Assembly: GCA_023053545.1 (NCBI GenBank)
Contig: JAKZAN010000005.1
Coordinates: 9,548,001-9,612,000, forward strand
Source: Lepidurus packardi
Taxonomy: Eukaryota; Arthropoda; Branchiopoda; Notostraca; Triopsidae
Length of the DNA stretch: 64,000 nucleotides
Direction of reading: 5' to 3'
In this document: piece after piece, positions 12,087 through 23,700 of the stretch
How the letters are laid out: every line of letters begins with the position of its first letter
Numbering within the stretch: position 1 is the first letter of the stretch
The notes under the pieces: model-generated
Seen by the model: the letters and a program-made list of their open reading frames with translations, nothing else
The model's database searches: none
What the model was told of the DNA's origin: nothing
Position numbers and translations under genes: made by a program

Positions 12087-12307
12087 CAATTTTATGTACT
12101 CTCGGAGAGCTTTTACCCACGCACATATAAGAGTTTAGTCATGATTCAGGGCCAGAAAAGTTGCGTAAAAAGGCCAATTACAATTTACTGAATTTGCTCC
12201 TTATTTTTCATTTTTTACTTGCTTTATTCACTGAAGAAGTTTTTTTCCAACTTTTTTTTTCCAATTATCATTTAACAGTAAGGAATAAGTTGAAGGTTTT
12301 TTTTAGC

Positions 12308-12835
12308 AAATTGCATGAGCATACCATCTATCGTGAAGATTAAAGACTAGTTACGAAAACTTGGCGGCCATTTTCTTTTTAGTTTAGACCAATCACAACC
12401 GTTCCATAGGTTTGAATTTAGTAGCTGCTATTATGCTTCTTCATTTGAAAGCCTTTGTTTCGTGGTCAGTCAAGTTTTACGTTTTCAAGTTAACTTGTCA
12501 AAGATTCGGTTTGCATTTACATAAAATATGCATCTTTTTACATGTTTATCTTTTTTAACATGGTTTTAGTCAAATGCATGAGTATGCCATCTAGCAGGAA
12601 TATTAAAGACTTTGTACAGAAACTTGGCGGCCACCTTATTTTTCGTTTAGACCAATCACAACCGTTCCTCCAGCTTTGAATTTAGTAGCTGCTGTTGTGC
12701 TTCGCCGTTTGAAAACCTTTGTTTCGTGGTGTGTTCGATAAGTTTTACGCGTTTTTACGGTAATTTCTTTGAAAGATTTTGTTTACTAATGTACATAAAA
12801 CATACACCTTTTGTTCATAGTACATCATAAACATA
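12308..12835. repeat. direct tandem duplication (about 264-bp unit, two copies) upstream of kinesin-14
   Basis: Copy 1 begins near 12308 and copy 2 near 12573. Both run in the same order: a GCATGAG..CCATCTA word, TTAAAGACT, CTTGGCGGCCA, TTTAGACCAATCACAACCGTTCC, TTTGAATTTAGTAGCTGCT, TTTGAAA.CCTTTGTTTCGTGG, GTTTTACG. Local identity is high (roughly 75-85% by eye), decaying at the ends. The unit lies between the tafazzin stop and the kinesin start, so it probably holds the kinesin promoter region in duplicate. Confidence 0.85.
12360..12713 (+). promoter_or_regulatory. duplicated E2F-like / CCAAT / TTTGAA (CHR-like) block
   Basis: Each repeat copy carries TTGGCGG (12361, 12624), CCAAT (12389, 12652) and two TTTGAA words (12411 and 12444; 12675 and 12708). 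CCAAT boxes bound by NF-Y, E2F-like sites and CHR elements (TTTGAA) are the known layout of G2/M-expressed promoters, and the gene downstream is a mitotic kinesin. The combination is visible in sequence; its function is inferred. Confidence 0.4.
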
Positions 12836-12964
12836 AAACAAACTTGCAATTTATAAAGTTTTTACTAACTTTTACAGAAATTTTTGACGCGTACTTCATC
12901 ACCAATCTGGGTCTAATCTTTTACAACTGTCTGCGTATTTTATAAATTTAACGGAAAAGCGAAA

Positions 12965-15848
12965 ATGAATACAAGTCGTATACCAAAGCCTGGCTCGGGC
13001 ATCCCTTCCAGATTGGTACAACCATCCACTTCATTAGCTATACCTGTAGCTCAGAAAAGACCACCAAGTGTATCAGGAACGGGTGGGGAAGCTCCTGCTT
13101 CCAAACGGTCTAAAGAAGGTAATTTTAAATCAAGCTAAAATTGCTTTACTAAGCTTGTACAACTAACGTTAACAGAGCCTGCTTTATCTACAACTACACG
13201 GCCGACATCAAATCTAACAAAATCAAGATCAATGCTTAATTTGGCAAAGCCCACGGTCTCTAAATCCTCTTCTACCGCTGCGACATCCAGACTTTTAACA
13301 TCTAGAAGGCCCTTAACTACATCCAACATTGTTCAGCCCAATGCCTTGAGTAAGTAATTTGCTTTATTTAACGTGAGACAAGCTAACTGGTTATTTTGGG
13401 TTGCTTTTGGGGTCGAATTAGCTTCCGCTTTTAACAGAAGAGCTCCACTGCCTAAAGGTAGTTTCTCTAAAAGTTCCTTAAATGAAATAGCTTATTACTT
13501 TGACGGTCTTAGGACCAAGCAGCAAGGGTAATAATGCTGGGGAGACTGTATTCGAGTCCCGAATGCATGCAATGGAAGCCCGGTTAGCTGAACTCGAAAA
13601 CGTGAAAGTTTCCAGCCAGGGACAGATTAGTGTCTTGGACACGACTAACCTCAAACTTGAAGGCGCTTTGAAAGAACGGGACCTTTTGGCTCTTGCATTG
13701 CAAGAGCAAATAGAACAGTTGAAAGCTAGGCTGAGGTAGGCGTTTAATTATTTACTTTCTTTCTGTGACATCGGGTTTTATTCCAGGAGCGAAACTGCTG
13801 ATAAGGAAGCTTTAGAAAGTAAAGTCCAAAATCTTACACACCAATTGGGAGCATTGCAACGCCAGAAGGAAGGATTGGAAGGGGAAATCCATGCAAATTT
13901 GACGGAAATAAGAGGTTTGAAGGTAATTTTGTAATTAAATCTTAATTAAACAGGCTATCACTCAAAGGATGTTTATTGCAGAATACTGTGGCGGAGCTCA
14001 GCGCAGCAGAACAAGGAGTTAAGACTCGCTTGAAGCAAACTTCCCTTCGTTTGGAAGTATCCGAAAAGAAAAATGAAGAATTGGAAAACTTGAAAGCCAC
14101 TTTAGAAGCCCAAGTCGCTCTTTTGAATGCAAAACTGATGGAAGAAGAAAGTATTCGTCGCAAACTCCACAACACTATTCAAGAGCTCAAGGTTAGCTTG
14201 AATCTAGCCAGGTTTTAGAATTTTAATAAATTGTTTCTCTTGCAGGGAAACATTCGAGTTTTTTGCCGTATCAGGCCTTTGTTATCCTTCGATAATGGCG
14301 CTGCCACTTCCCATATGAAAACGCTAAACCAAACCACGGTGGAAATTACCAAACCAGCCGGTAAAAACTTACAATTTTATCAATTTTAAAAATAATTTTA
14401 TTAGAAAAAAAATATTATTTTTTTTCATTCAATACCAACGTTAAAATGTTTGTATGAAAACTTTTTTTAATTTATCTTATTTTAACTTTTTTTTAAACTT
14501 ACCTTGTTAAAAAAATATTTTATTAGAACTTATTTCTTAAATATTAGTTTATTAAAGTTTATTTTATTATTTCTTTGATTTATTCTTAAATTTGTTAAAC
14601 TAATTTATTCTTAACTAAATAAATTTGTATCAATTTGTTTTTTATCAATCAATTTGGCAGGTGAAAGCGTTAACGAGACTCTCAAGTCCAAGAACGATAA
14701 ATTAGAGTTCACGTTTGATCGCGTATTTGGTCCAGAATCGGAGCAAGCTGACGTGTTCAACGAAATATCCCAACTCGTTCAGGTAAACCAAATCTTCTAT
14801 AAAATAAGAAAATAAACTATTGCTCATACATGAAAAAAAAAAATCTTTTGTAATTCCAGTCTGCTTTGGATGGCTACAATGTATGCGTCTTTGCGTACGG
14901 CCAAACAGGGTCGGGAAAAACCCACACGATGGAAGGTGGAACCACCGAAGGATCCGAAGGCATGATTCCGCGTACGGTTGAGCTGATTTTTCAGCGCTTT
15001 GAAGAGCTGAAAGCAAAAGGTTGGGACTACACCGTCCAAGCATCCTTTCTGGAAATCTACAATGAACAACTACGCGATTTGCTGGGCAACCAGAAAGACA
15101 ATTTGCAGCATGACATTCGAGCAGGAGAGAAGGGGAATGAGATGATAGTTACCAACTTGAAGGTAAAAAAGTTTTCAATGAACTTTTTTATTGCAAAAGT
15201 AAAGTTTTAAAAACAAATAGGTGGTTGATGTCACTAATGCTGCAAGTGTCTATTATCTCCTGAGCCAAGCTCAACAACAGCGAGCTGTGGCCGTTACTAA
15301 TTGCAATGAACGCTCGTCCAGGTCTCACAGCGTTTTTCGTTTAAAGATCGTGGGAAAAAACGACAACACGAGCGAATCCTGTCAAGGTAAAAAAGGAGAT
15401 TTTTAGTTTATTTTCAGATGGAGTTTTAAAGTACTTACTGTAGGTACGTTGCATTTGGTTGATTTGGCGGGTTCGGAGCGGTTAAAGGATTCTGGATCCA
15501 CTGGGGCTCGATTGACGGAGACGAAAAACATCAATAAATCCTTGGCGAATCTGAGCAATGTCATTTTGGCATTGGCAAACAAGGTAATCTAGATTGTGAA
15601 AGAAAGAAGTTTAAAAGTTAATTTGGTTTATTTTTACGTTGTAGAACGATCATATCCCCTACCGGAATTCGAAACTGACGCATCTGTTGCAGTGCTCACT
15701 GGGTGGGAATTCCAAGACTTTGATGTTTGTCAATGTGTCACCGAAAGATAATTGCATCAGTGAAACAGTTAACTCGCTTCGCTTTGCCACGAAAGTGAGC
15801 AGCTGCCACATTGGTACTGCCACTAAGCGTATTGCTGCCGAGAAGTAA
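12965..15848 (+). CDS. KIFC1: kinesin-14 (Ncd / KIFC1-type), C-terminal motor
   Basis: Twelve exons: 12965-13118, 13176-13349, 13422-13457, 13513-13735, 13787-13922, 13982-14191, 14246-14360, 14661-14782, 14860-15162, 15221-15386, 15444-15583, 15645-15848 (660 aa). This is a minus-end-directed microtubule motor that organises spindle poles. A basic Ser/Thr/Pro-rich tail (about 1-120; microtubule binding) is followed by a long coiled coil (about 135-305), the neck and then the motor: [11 protein letters not shown], Walker A GQTGSGKT, switch [10 protein letters not shown], switch II DLAGSE, and [12 protein letters not shown]. The motor at the C-terminus defines class 14. All nucleotide-binding motifs are intact. 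The intron at 14361-14660 is 300 bp and extremely AT-rich. A polyA signal lies at 16001. Confidence 0.95.
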
Positions 15849-16000
15849 TTAATAAGCGGTATAATCGAGATGACTTCTTATATTGCTGTCCCTTTCTGCT
15901 TTGTACTCGTGGGTTTTACTTTGATACTCCAGATACTGTCGTTTAATCGTCTGATGCCTAAATTTCTTGTCTTTTACTCTTTTGAGCTTTATAAATTCGA

Positions 16001-16006
16001 ATAAAC
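16001..16006 (+). terminator. AATAAA polyadenylation signal of kinesin-14
   Basis: AATAAA 153 bp after the kinesin stop codon at 15848. Confidence 0.6.
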
Positions 16007-16284
16007 AACTTAAAAACTTGGAACAACCTGGCTTTCGGGAAATAGTGGTGGATGGCAGACGGGAAAAGGGAAAGATAGGTGTGCTCGACTGTTATACAAA
16101 GAAATACAACATAAGGATATAACTGAATTCAAGTTTCTAGAGAATACAAAGTATGGGTATAGGCGAACCGTCATATTTTTATATATATATATAAAAAAAA
16201 AGATGAATCACTTCCAAGATACACTGCATGCACACCAGCTTGGTTCACATATTCTATTTATATATGTTTCAACACTTGAGTGTT

Positions 16285-16378
16285 ATAAGCCAATGACCGA
16301 GTGGATAAAACGTAAGCCTTGTGACCGTAAGATCGCAGGTTCGAAACCCGGTCAAGGCAATTTATTTCGTAAAAAAAA
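16285..16378 (+). mobile_element. tRNA-derived SINE head / tRNA pseudogene
   Basis: A pol III A-box-like TGACCGAGTGG (16294-16304) and a perfect B-box-like GGTTCGAAACC (16338-16348) lie 44 bp apart, as in class I tRNAs. The acceptor, D and anticodon stems do not pair properly, so it is not a functional tRNA gene. The order (GAGTGGATAA, ACGTAAGCCTTGTGACCG, GATCGCAGGTTCGAAACCC, GGTCAAGGCA) resembles tRNA-related heads of arthropod SINEs. It ends close to an A-run (16370-16378), the usual SINE tail. The first 38 nt recur at 55261-55298 on the other strand. An AT microsatellite precedes it (about 16180-16200). Confidence 0.6.
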
Positions 16379-17343
16379 AGAAATATGAAATGTCTCCCTT
16401 TCTCTGTACCTCATGCCTTCTCTGCAAGGTTCCTATTCCTATATTCGAAATTGTGAAGCTTCGGCATCACGAGCTTGAATATCTGGGATAGGAAACCGAG
16501 CAGGGGAGTGGGAACAGGGAAAGGGGCGAGGCTCTCAATTTTTCACGATTTTTGAAGGGGACCCCCTTGATACAGCATTATTCCTTATGGAGAAAAGCCC
16601 TGAAAACGCTTTCCCAGCTCGAAAAGGAGCCACGCCCCCTTTTTGGTCCAAGCCACCAATAAGAGTCGTCCTTCTTGCACAAGACACACCCCTTTTAGCG
16701 GATTTTTTAAATATAAAAAAAAAAAAATTTTCCCTTTTCATAAAAAATTACAAATCGTACAACAAAAAGAAAATTTGTAGAAACAATACGTTAAGGGAAA
16801 GTCTTGGGTACAACAAATTAGCAAATAATGAATTCCGAGTGCAGTCAAACATCTGATTTGCATAATTTTATAATCCAATTTTTGTAGCTAAGAAAAGTCA
16901 CAGAACAAAAATTCCAACATATTCAGAAAGGTGAGACTGGCCTAGGGGAGGAAATAACGATATATTTCCTCAACAATCATAATTGCGCACTGGATTGGAT
17001 TAAAATGACAAAAATAATAACCACAGCGGTTGTTTAGATGTACTTTGGAGGGGAACAGCACCGCCACGAACCGACGCGGGGGTACCAGTTTCCCTTCAAA
17101 GTGCAACAGTATTTTCATCGTTGGTAGAAGCAGTAGCGCCGTGAGTTCACGTGGCAAGCAACTAGGGTAATTCTAGGTTAAACTGGGTTGCGTCCTTTCC
17201 GGGGGTTGTGCACAATCTCGGCAAATAAAGCATCTGTTAGTCTTACAGCAAAAACAAACAAGTTTATTTATCTTTACCGAAATTTTTCTGAAAGAAATAT
17301 AACTAAAAAAGCTGAACTACAAAATCATAACACAGCAAAGAAA
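16379..17343. other. spacer and frataxin 5' region
   Basis: Spacer between the SINE-like element and frataxin. An open frame at 16587-16856 has no recognisable domain and is followed by a T/A-rich tract. No other gene is supported. Confidence 0.5.
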
Positions 17344-18018
17344 ATGTGTGTTAAACTATCTCATTTTTCCCTTCGTTCCTTAAAATCTCATTTTTGGAGA
17401 CGAAGTTACCACGTGCGTGTTCTGCCGGTACCGACAACAAATGTTACCGCCTTGCTAAAGATAACTCAGCCAATGGTACATATCCGTCAACCTGTTAGGT
17501 CAAGACAGCTGTATCTCTCAGCTTTCCTTTATCAAAGTAATGATAAGTAAGTCTTAAAAACATAAATTTTTAGCGCTGAAGTATTTATGATTGGTGTTTA
17601 TAGCACCTTGGAAGTTAGTACATACAATAAAGTTAGCGACGAAACTTTAGAAGTTCTGTGTGAAACATTTGAAGAGCTGCTAGATAACTCGGATATGGCT
17701 GGTGATGCCGACGTTACATTATCAGTAACTTTCTTAAAATTCCAAATAATGCATTTAATGATTTTCCTCCATTAGAATGGCGTTCTTTCAGTAAACATGG
17801 GTTCAAGTGGCACTTACGTCATAAACAAGCAAAGTCCTAACAAGCAACTTTGGCTTTCGTCACCTGTAAGTGGTCCTAAACGCTACGATTTGATCAACGG
17901 TCAGTGGATTTATAGTCACAATGGAAAATCTCTGGATAATCTACTGAACCAAGAAATTTCAAAAATCCTGGGCAAAAACGTTAATTTTACTATCAAATTA
18001 GAATGTTTAAAATACTAA
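17344..18018 (+). CDS. FXN: frataxin, mitochondrial iron-sulphur cluster assembly factor
   Basis: Three exons: 17344-17546, 17604-17724, 17776-18018 (188 aa; human precursor 210). Frataxin speeds sulphur transfer in the NFS1-ISD11-ISCU complex in the mitochondrial matrix. I chose the ATG at 17344: it opens an Arg/Lys-rich, acid-poor N-terminus typical of a mitochondrial targeting peptide, and the frame upstream lacks another ATG before a long AT-rich leader. The mature part shows the acidic helix ([16 protein letters not shown]), then [19 protein letters not shown], the signature [18 protein letters not shown], and [14 protein letters not shown]. All signature residues are present. The gene converges on Bora with 184 bp between stop codons. 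Confidence 0.95.
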
Positions 18019-18052
18019 TAGGGACTCGACTGTATACTAATATAAAAATAGA

Positions 18053-18058
18053 AATAAA
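18053..18058 (+). terminator. AATAAA polyadenylation signal of frataxin
   Basis: AATAAA 35 bp after the frataxin stop codon, within the short space shared with the convergent Bora 3' end. Confidence 0.5.
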
Positions 18059-18202
18059 AAATAATTTTTATCTATGTCTAACGTCATTTCATTCTGCCAG
18101 TTTGTCACAAGCCAGCCATTCAAACTGTACAACATGAATGTTAAAATATGCATTGCATAAGGCAGTTTCCACAAGATTTACCGTCTAAAAAAGATCCGTA
18201 TT

Positions 18203-20126
18203 TTAGGCTCTATAATCGTTTTCATCCAACTCTGCTCTTTGTTGTGGTGGCAAGTTTGTCACATGTGAGTAAAAGTGAACCGAACGAGTTGTCCATTCGT
18301 TGTTCTGAAGCCCTGGAAGACTACTGCTCATGTAACCGGTATCAGAGCTCACTTGCATTGATTCGGTAAAAGGAATACTAAGCCCCTGAGTCTATTTATA
18401 GAAACAGAAAATTATAATAAAAACAATCTACAAAATTTCTACATTTGTTGGTTACCTCCTTCGAAGTTTGCGAAATCGTACAATCAGACGCGTCTCTGAG
18501 TTTCGCAGACACGAAGTCGGTATCCATAATATTGCTAGTTTCATCCCCAGATTCATCACATAAACCCGACTCGTAGGAGCACCCTTCCATATTCACGGAC
18601 TTGAGAACAAAAATAAATTCCCACGGAAAACAAATGTAGAAACATACCATAATCATGTTCGCATCTTGACTGGCTTTCATACTGACAAAAGACAGTCTGC
18701 TTTGCGAAATAGGGGATAAGGAGGGAGATCTAGAGCGAAACCTACGACTGCAGGGAGAGGCAGGGCTTGGCGGTACAATTGGAACGTCTTGAGAAGCAGG
18801 TAAAGGATACGGACTCGGCACACTGTCAAACTACGAATTTAACACAAAACATAAAAAAAATTTACAAGTGGGATAAATGTAATATCTATATTTGTTAGCT
18901 ATTAAATTAGCTACTTTTAATGGCTACTTACCCAGGGTGGACTCGAATACGGTTTCGGGCCTTGGTACATGGTATGTTGTTCATCATCAGGTGATTCTTC
19001 GAGGTGCGAAAAGAGTTTTCTCCGTAAGCTTGAAGCGTTTAAATTGGATTCCTCAGAATCCGAGAGAGGCAATTGACCCATTGCAGGCTTTAAAATGTCG
19101 AAACAGAAACCGATTAGAAAGACGCTGCTGAAGATCGTAGTTTTTTTGTTTGATTTTTACTGTTTCTTGGCACATGTATTTGGAAAGGATGTCTTCAACT
19201 TCTTTGGGCAGCTCAGGAGGTAAAGACAACGACGTTTGGGTCCATGCTACGAACAATAAAAGAAGAATCAATAAAAATTCGTTAACTTAACTGTATTTTC
19301 GATTACCATTGCTTGATTTGGTAACCTGAGGCTTTTCCTGTAAAACAGTTTTGGAAAAAGGAAGACTCCACGGGCTAGGAGCGATTTCTGGTTGGCTAAA
19401 AAATCTGGTTTAGAATTAAAAAGTCAACAAATTTTACAAACTCTTAAGTTTGACGCAATAATGCAATATTGTGTACCTTTTGATAGCTTCTTGAGCACGA
19501 GCTTCATTAGCAGGATCAGGGGATTCGTATTTTTTCCATGGCGAGAGTCCAATTTCTGCTGGTCTAATGGCGGCCATTTGGTCAATATCCCAGTTGAAAG
19601 AAGCATGCTATGATAAAAGAATGAAATTATTCTGTAATAATTACTATAATTTTGGGGAACTAATAGTACTTCAAGTTGCGATGGACTTGTGACTGTGGTG
19701 AAGACATTAGGACTGAAAGACTGTAAATGAAGCCTGTCCGTCAAATCAACTTCAAAAGGATTGCGATATAGCTTCGTAGGAGTAGAATGCTGACCCAGAA
19801 TGTGAGCTTTTAATTTGGGTGTACTGGAATGAGCATGGGCCATGGTTAACGCGTTTGATGCTGAAGAGGATCCATGAAGGTGAGCACTCTTCGTAATTGT
19901 AGTAGGACTAGGCGTCTTTAAATATTGCTGCTTGATGGTCACGACGTTGTTTGTCGTACATTCGGGACTAAGAGGACTGTTAGTCTTGACATGCTCCTTG
20001 GTGTTACGTGATTGTAGCGACCCTAAAACAAATGCACAACAATGAGAAGCTGGCTAACGGCTAAAAATGACAAGTTTTACCTGACTTGGGGTTCTGTGAG
20101 ATAGTTTCAATCGCACCATCATGCAT
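18203..20126 (-). CDS. BORA: Aurora borealis (Bora), Aurora A/Plk1 activator
   Basis: Nine exons, 5' to 3': 20126-20081, 20022-19670, 19607-19477, 19395-19307, 19246-19161, 19087-18932, 18830-18648, 18599-18456, 18391-18203 (458 aa). Bora is an unstructured cell-cycle protein that binds Aurora A and drives Plk1 activation at mitotic entry. Conserved pieces are LYRNPFEVDLTDRL, SPNVFTTV, the core FNWDIDQMAAIRPAEIG, a PSPW block, TSLSLPPELPKEVEDIL and LRRKLFSHLEE. The tail has SDTGYMSSS near the C-terminus. Many SP/TP sites fit Cdk regulation. The intron between exons 7 and 8 is only 48 nt with no in-frame stop, so retention would keep the frame. The start ATG at 20126 is the first in frame; a further upstream exon is possible. 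Confidence 0.88.
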
Positions 20127-20790
20127 TGGAACTTATAGCGATTCAACAATTGTAAAAATCAAAACTAAGGATTTTAAATAAAATTTCTAAAATTAACTAA
20201 AAATGTACCCCTCGTTCAACCACTGGAAAACAAATTTGAATGAAAATTAGCAGTGCAAAACGAGGAGCGCAACTGCTCGTACCGGAATTCAACAACAACG
20301 CCACATAACTTTAGCGCTAAAAGCACACAACTTTCGGATTTCTCATAAACACAACGGTCAAAAACACAAAGAAAACCCGGGAAGTACTTATGACATGTTT
20401 CTTATTACGGAATGCTTCGAATAATACGGTTCCGCAAGATCGCGTACACTTGTAAAATCAAAGAAATAAAAGGATTTTAGTGCCCAGGGAGAATCTACAC
20501 ATTTTTTTCTTTTGCAGGACATGCAAATCATTCAAAGTTTCAAAGTAGTCTTTTAGAGGTAGAACGGAAGACTTGACAGTAAACTCAAAAAGCGTTCAGC
20601 TGCCCAAGCGAGTTGCCGGCACAAACATACCAAAAATACATGAAACTGTACATTACCAACAGCTAATAATAATCATAGTAATAATAATAAACTGAGAAAA
20701 TGGACTCTTACACACAAGCTCTTAAAAATTCAAAGCCCAACACAAGTTCAAACTTTTGGCTCATGAAATCTCTCCTCAACTCCACAAGGA

Positions 20791-23700
20791 TCACAAATCT
20801 TCCCGCCTTGCTAAACTATAGGCACACACAGGAAAGTCCAAGGCTTTTCGAGCAACTTCACCGTCAGGAACCATCACGAACGACGTGGGTCGCAGAAGCG
20901 GTCTACCTGAGGAGTGGACTTTCTTATGACTACGACTGTCATAAGTCTCAACTCCCAGTCCGGGTTTTCTGTAAACGGAATGATCACTTCTCCCGCTGTT
21001 AAATGTACTCAACGGGTTCGCCCGCGTTCCAAACTCAACAAACCGTTCCCGCGCTGCGTTTTCAAAGGATGACGTCATCAAACCCACATTTTCTCCTGCC
21101 ACTCCGCCATTGTAAGGGTACCGGTACTGCTGTTGGAACGCCACTAAATCCTCTTGACTTTTCTTGGCTGAATCCCCCGTTCCGGAGTCTTTACCAGAAG
21201 ATTGCTCTGAATCTGAGTTGTCCGCCATTGCTAAACAAAATGGCGGCTGTACCGGGCGAGGCGCTTCCGCTTCTTCGCTGGGTACAATAATACTTGAGTA
21301 ACGGTGACCAACCGGGTAGTGCAAAGGCATGTCCAAATCCATCTCCGGATCCACCTCAGCGAGTGTCGAGTCAATTTCCACCACATCGTCTTCTACTGCT
21401 ATAAACTCCACTCCTTCAGGCAAATGGGCTCCCAGGAGTCCATTTGGCTGATCTACAATACTTTTAGCCAGTCCAGGGCTCCCCGGGGCGGCTCGTTTGC
21501 GCGTTTGGTAGATAATAATGACCCAAACAAGTGACGTAAGGACTATACAACAGACCACAACAATAATAATAATCCCTGTGGTCGCAGACTCGTCGTCCAA
21601 GAACGCCACACCTCCTCCACCCACGGCGAGCACAGTCAGAAACGCAAAATCGCGCTCGGTACCTAGAGTGTTCGACATTTCACACTCGTAGCGCCCTGCG
21701 TCGGCTACCCGCGTCTGAACAATGATCAACAGCTGGTTGTCGGCTGTGAAAAAATGGCGTTCAGTGACCGAAAGCGGTTCGCCATTCTTATTCCAGGTCA
21801 ACTTTGGTTTCGGCGAGCCGCCTGCCATGCATTCCAAAACCGCCGTTTCCCCTTCGATCGTTTCCTTCTTCTCCATAGACTTTACAAAGAACGGTGGCTC
21901 GAGGACCGCCAAAGTGGCGTTTACTACCACCGACCCAGCAGCATTCTCTGCCGTACAACTGTATACTCCGGCATCAGCCGCTTTGACGTCCACGATAAAG
22001 AAAACGTCATCTGTAGGCATGACGTGCATTCGTCTTTCCCTCGCTGCAGGGAAATCTACATCGCCGCCGTCTTTCTTCCAAGCTATCTCCGGAGCAGGCT
22101 GTCCGTCCGCCGCGCACTCCAACCGCGCATTGGCACCTACTTTGACTTTAACATCCGTTGGGCGCTTGGTAAAACTCGGAAAGACGTGGACTGTGATCCT
22201 GGCTCTGTTAGAGTAGGTCGAGCCAAAGTTATTGGACACAATACACTGGTACCGTCCTGCGTCCGTGTCAGTGACGTTTGCCAACGTCAGATCTGAGGTC
22301 ATCTGCGTTGTTTTTCCGTCCGATGACCGAGCAGTGGTGAAAACTAGACCCGTTTTCATCACGGAATTGTCTTTCTTCCAAACGAACGTCATGGATCCTT
22401 CAGCCGTAGATTCTGCTTGGCAAAGCAACGATACATTTACTCCTTTCAACGCAACTTGGGTTTTAGGCTCGTCCGTTATATACGGTTTGGGGGAATCGTC
22501 TAATACCATTAATAAAATTACAAAGAATATTAACTGATTGGTCTTTAGGAGAAGATTTAAGTCAGTTTACCGCATGTAAAGGCTTCGGCGTAGATTTCGT
22601 TCACAACTTTACCAAGTAAAGGCTCAGGGTGACCACACAGTGCGCTGACAGAGTTTGTAGCCAACCCGGTGCGGTTTAACCAGATCGGGAACCATTTCAA
22701 ATGGCAGTCGCATAATAAGCTGCTGGTATTGAGCTGAAGCATTCTGAGAGCTTTCAGGTCTACAAAGGCGTCCTCTTGGATGGTGGCAACCGCGTTATCG
22801 CGCAGGTCCAAGTGTTCGAGGTTATCCATGCCAGCAAACACTTTGCGGACAATGGATTTGATACGATTCGCGACCAAGCCCACTTTCCGTACATGGGCTA
22901 AGCCAGCGAATGCGCCATTACTGTCTTCTACCGACCAGGATATTTCGTTGTAATTCAACTCCCTAATTACGAGCGTTAAGTTAGTTACAAACCCAAACCT
23001 GTTTTTGAAAAAGTAATAAAAACTCTGAAACTTACAAAGAATGCACTGAAGGTAAACCAGCAAAACTACCCTCTTCAACGTACGCGATTTTGTTGTGATC
23101 CAATAACAGATATTGTAGTTTGGGTAATTTGGCAAAGGTAGTTTTATCCACTGAATGCAGCTCATTGTCGGTTAAATCCCTGTTTACGAAAGAAAAATTG
23201 AACAGTTTTTAAACTCGCTTTAATCGTAAAGTTGCTCTCGATATAGCTAATCGATTGTAAGATCATTTCTATCGTTATTTGTAGAAACTAATTGTGAAAT
23301 TTAGTTCTTAGTGAAAAACCCGTACTCAGTGGCTTACAACAACAAAAAATACTTTTATACACGAAAGTTGACGGAAATTCTCATAAAAGGGTGCTTGTCC
23401 TACTGGAATGGCACGCGGTTCCTTGCCATTTTTAATGGTGGAACCGTGGGGTATGGCAAGACATACCCAGCACATAATCTTTGGAACTCGGGACTGTCAT
23501 GGCTTAATTAAGCTGACGTCCCTTCTGCTTATAAACCAAACTATACGTATTTCTCTCTTATAAACAATACGAATACAGTAGGTGCAACTTATTATGATTA
23601 CATTTGCCAAGTGAATATCGATTCTATTAAACGAAGATTCTAATATAGGAAATATGTACCAAAGAAACAAAAGTATCCTCAAATTTTTTATACTTTTTTA

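Noticed and set aside
16285-16360. Functional tRNA gene
   Set aside because: A and B boxes are present, but the acceptor, D and anticodon arms do not pair; better explained as a SINE head or tRNA pseudogene.
16587-16856. 89-codon frame between kinesin and frataxin
   Set aside because: No family, ends in a Lys/Asn-rich AT-driven tail, no supported exons around it.
21003-22537. Plus-strand frames of 76-180 codons
   Set aside because: These are shadows of the large Lrig Ig/TM exon, whose three Ig domains and TM segment are clear on the minus strand.
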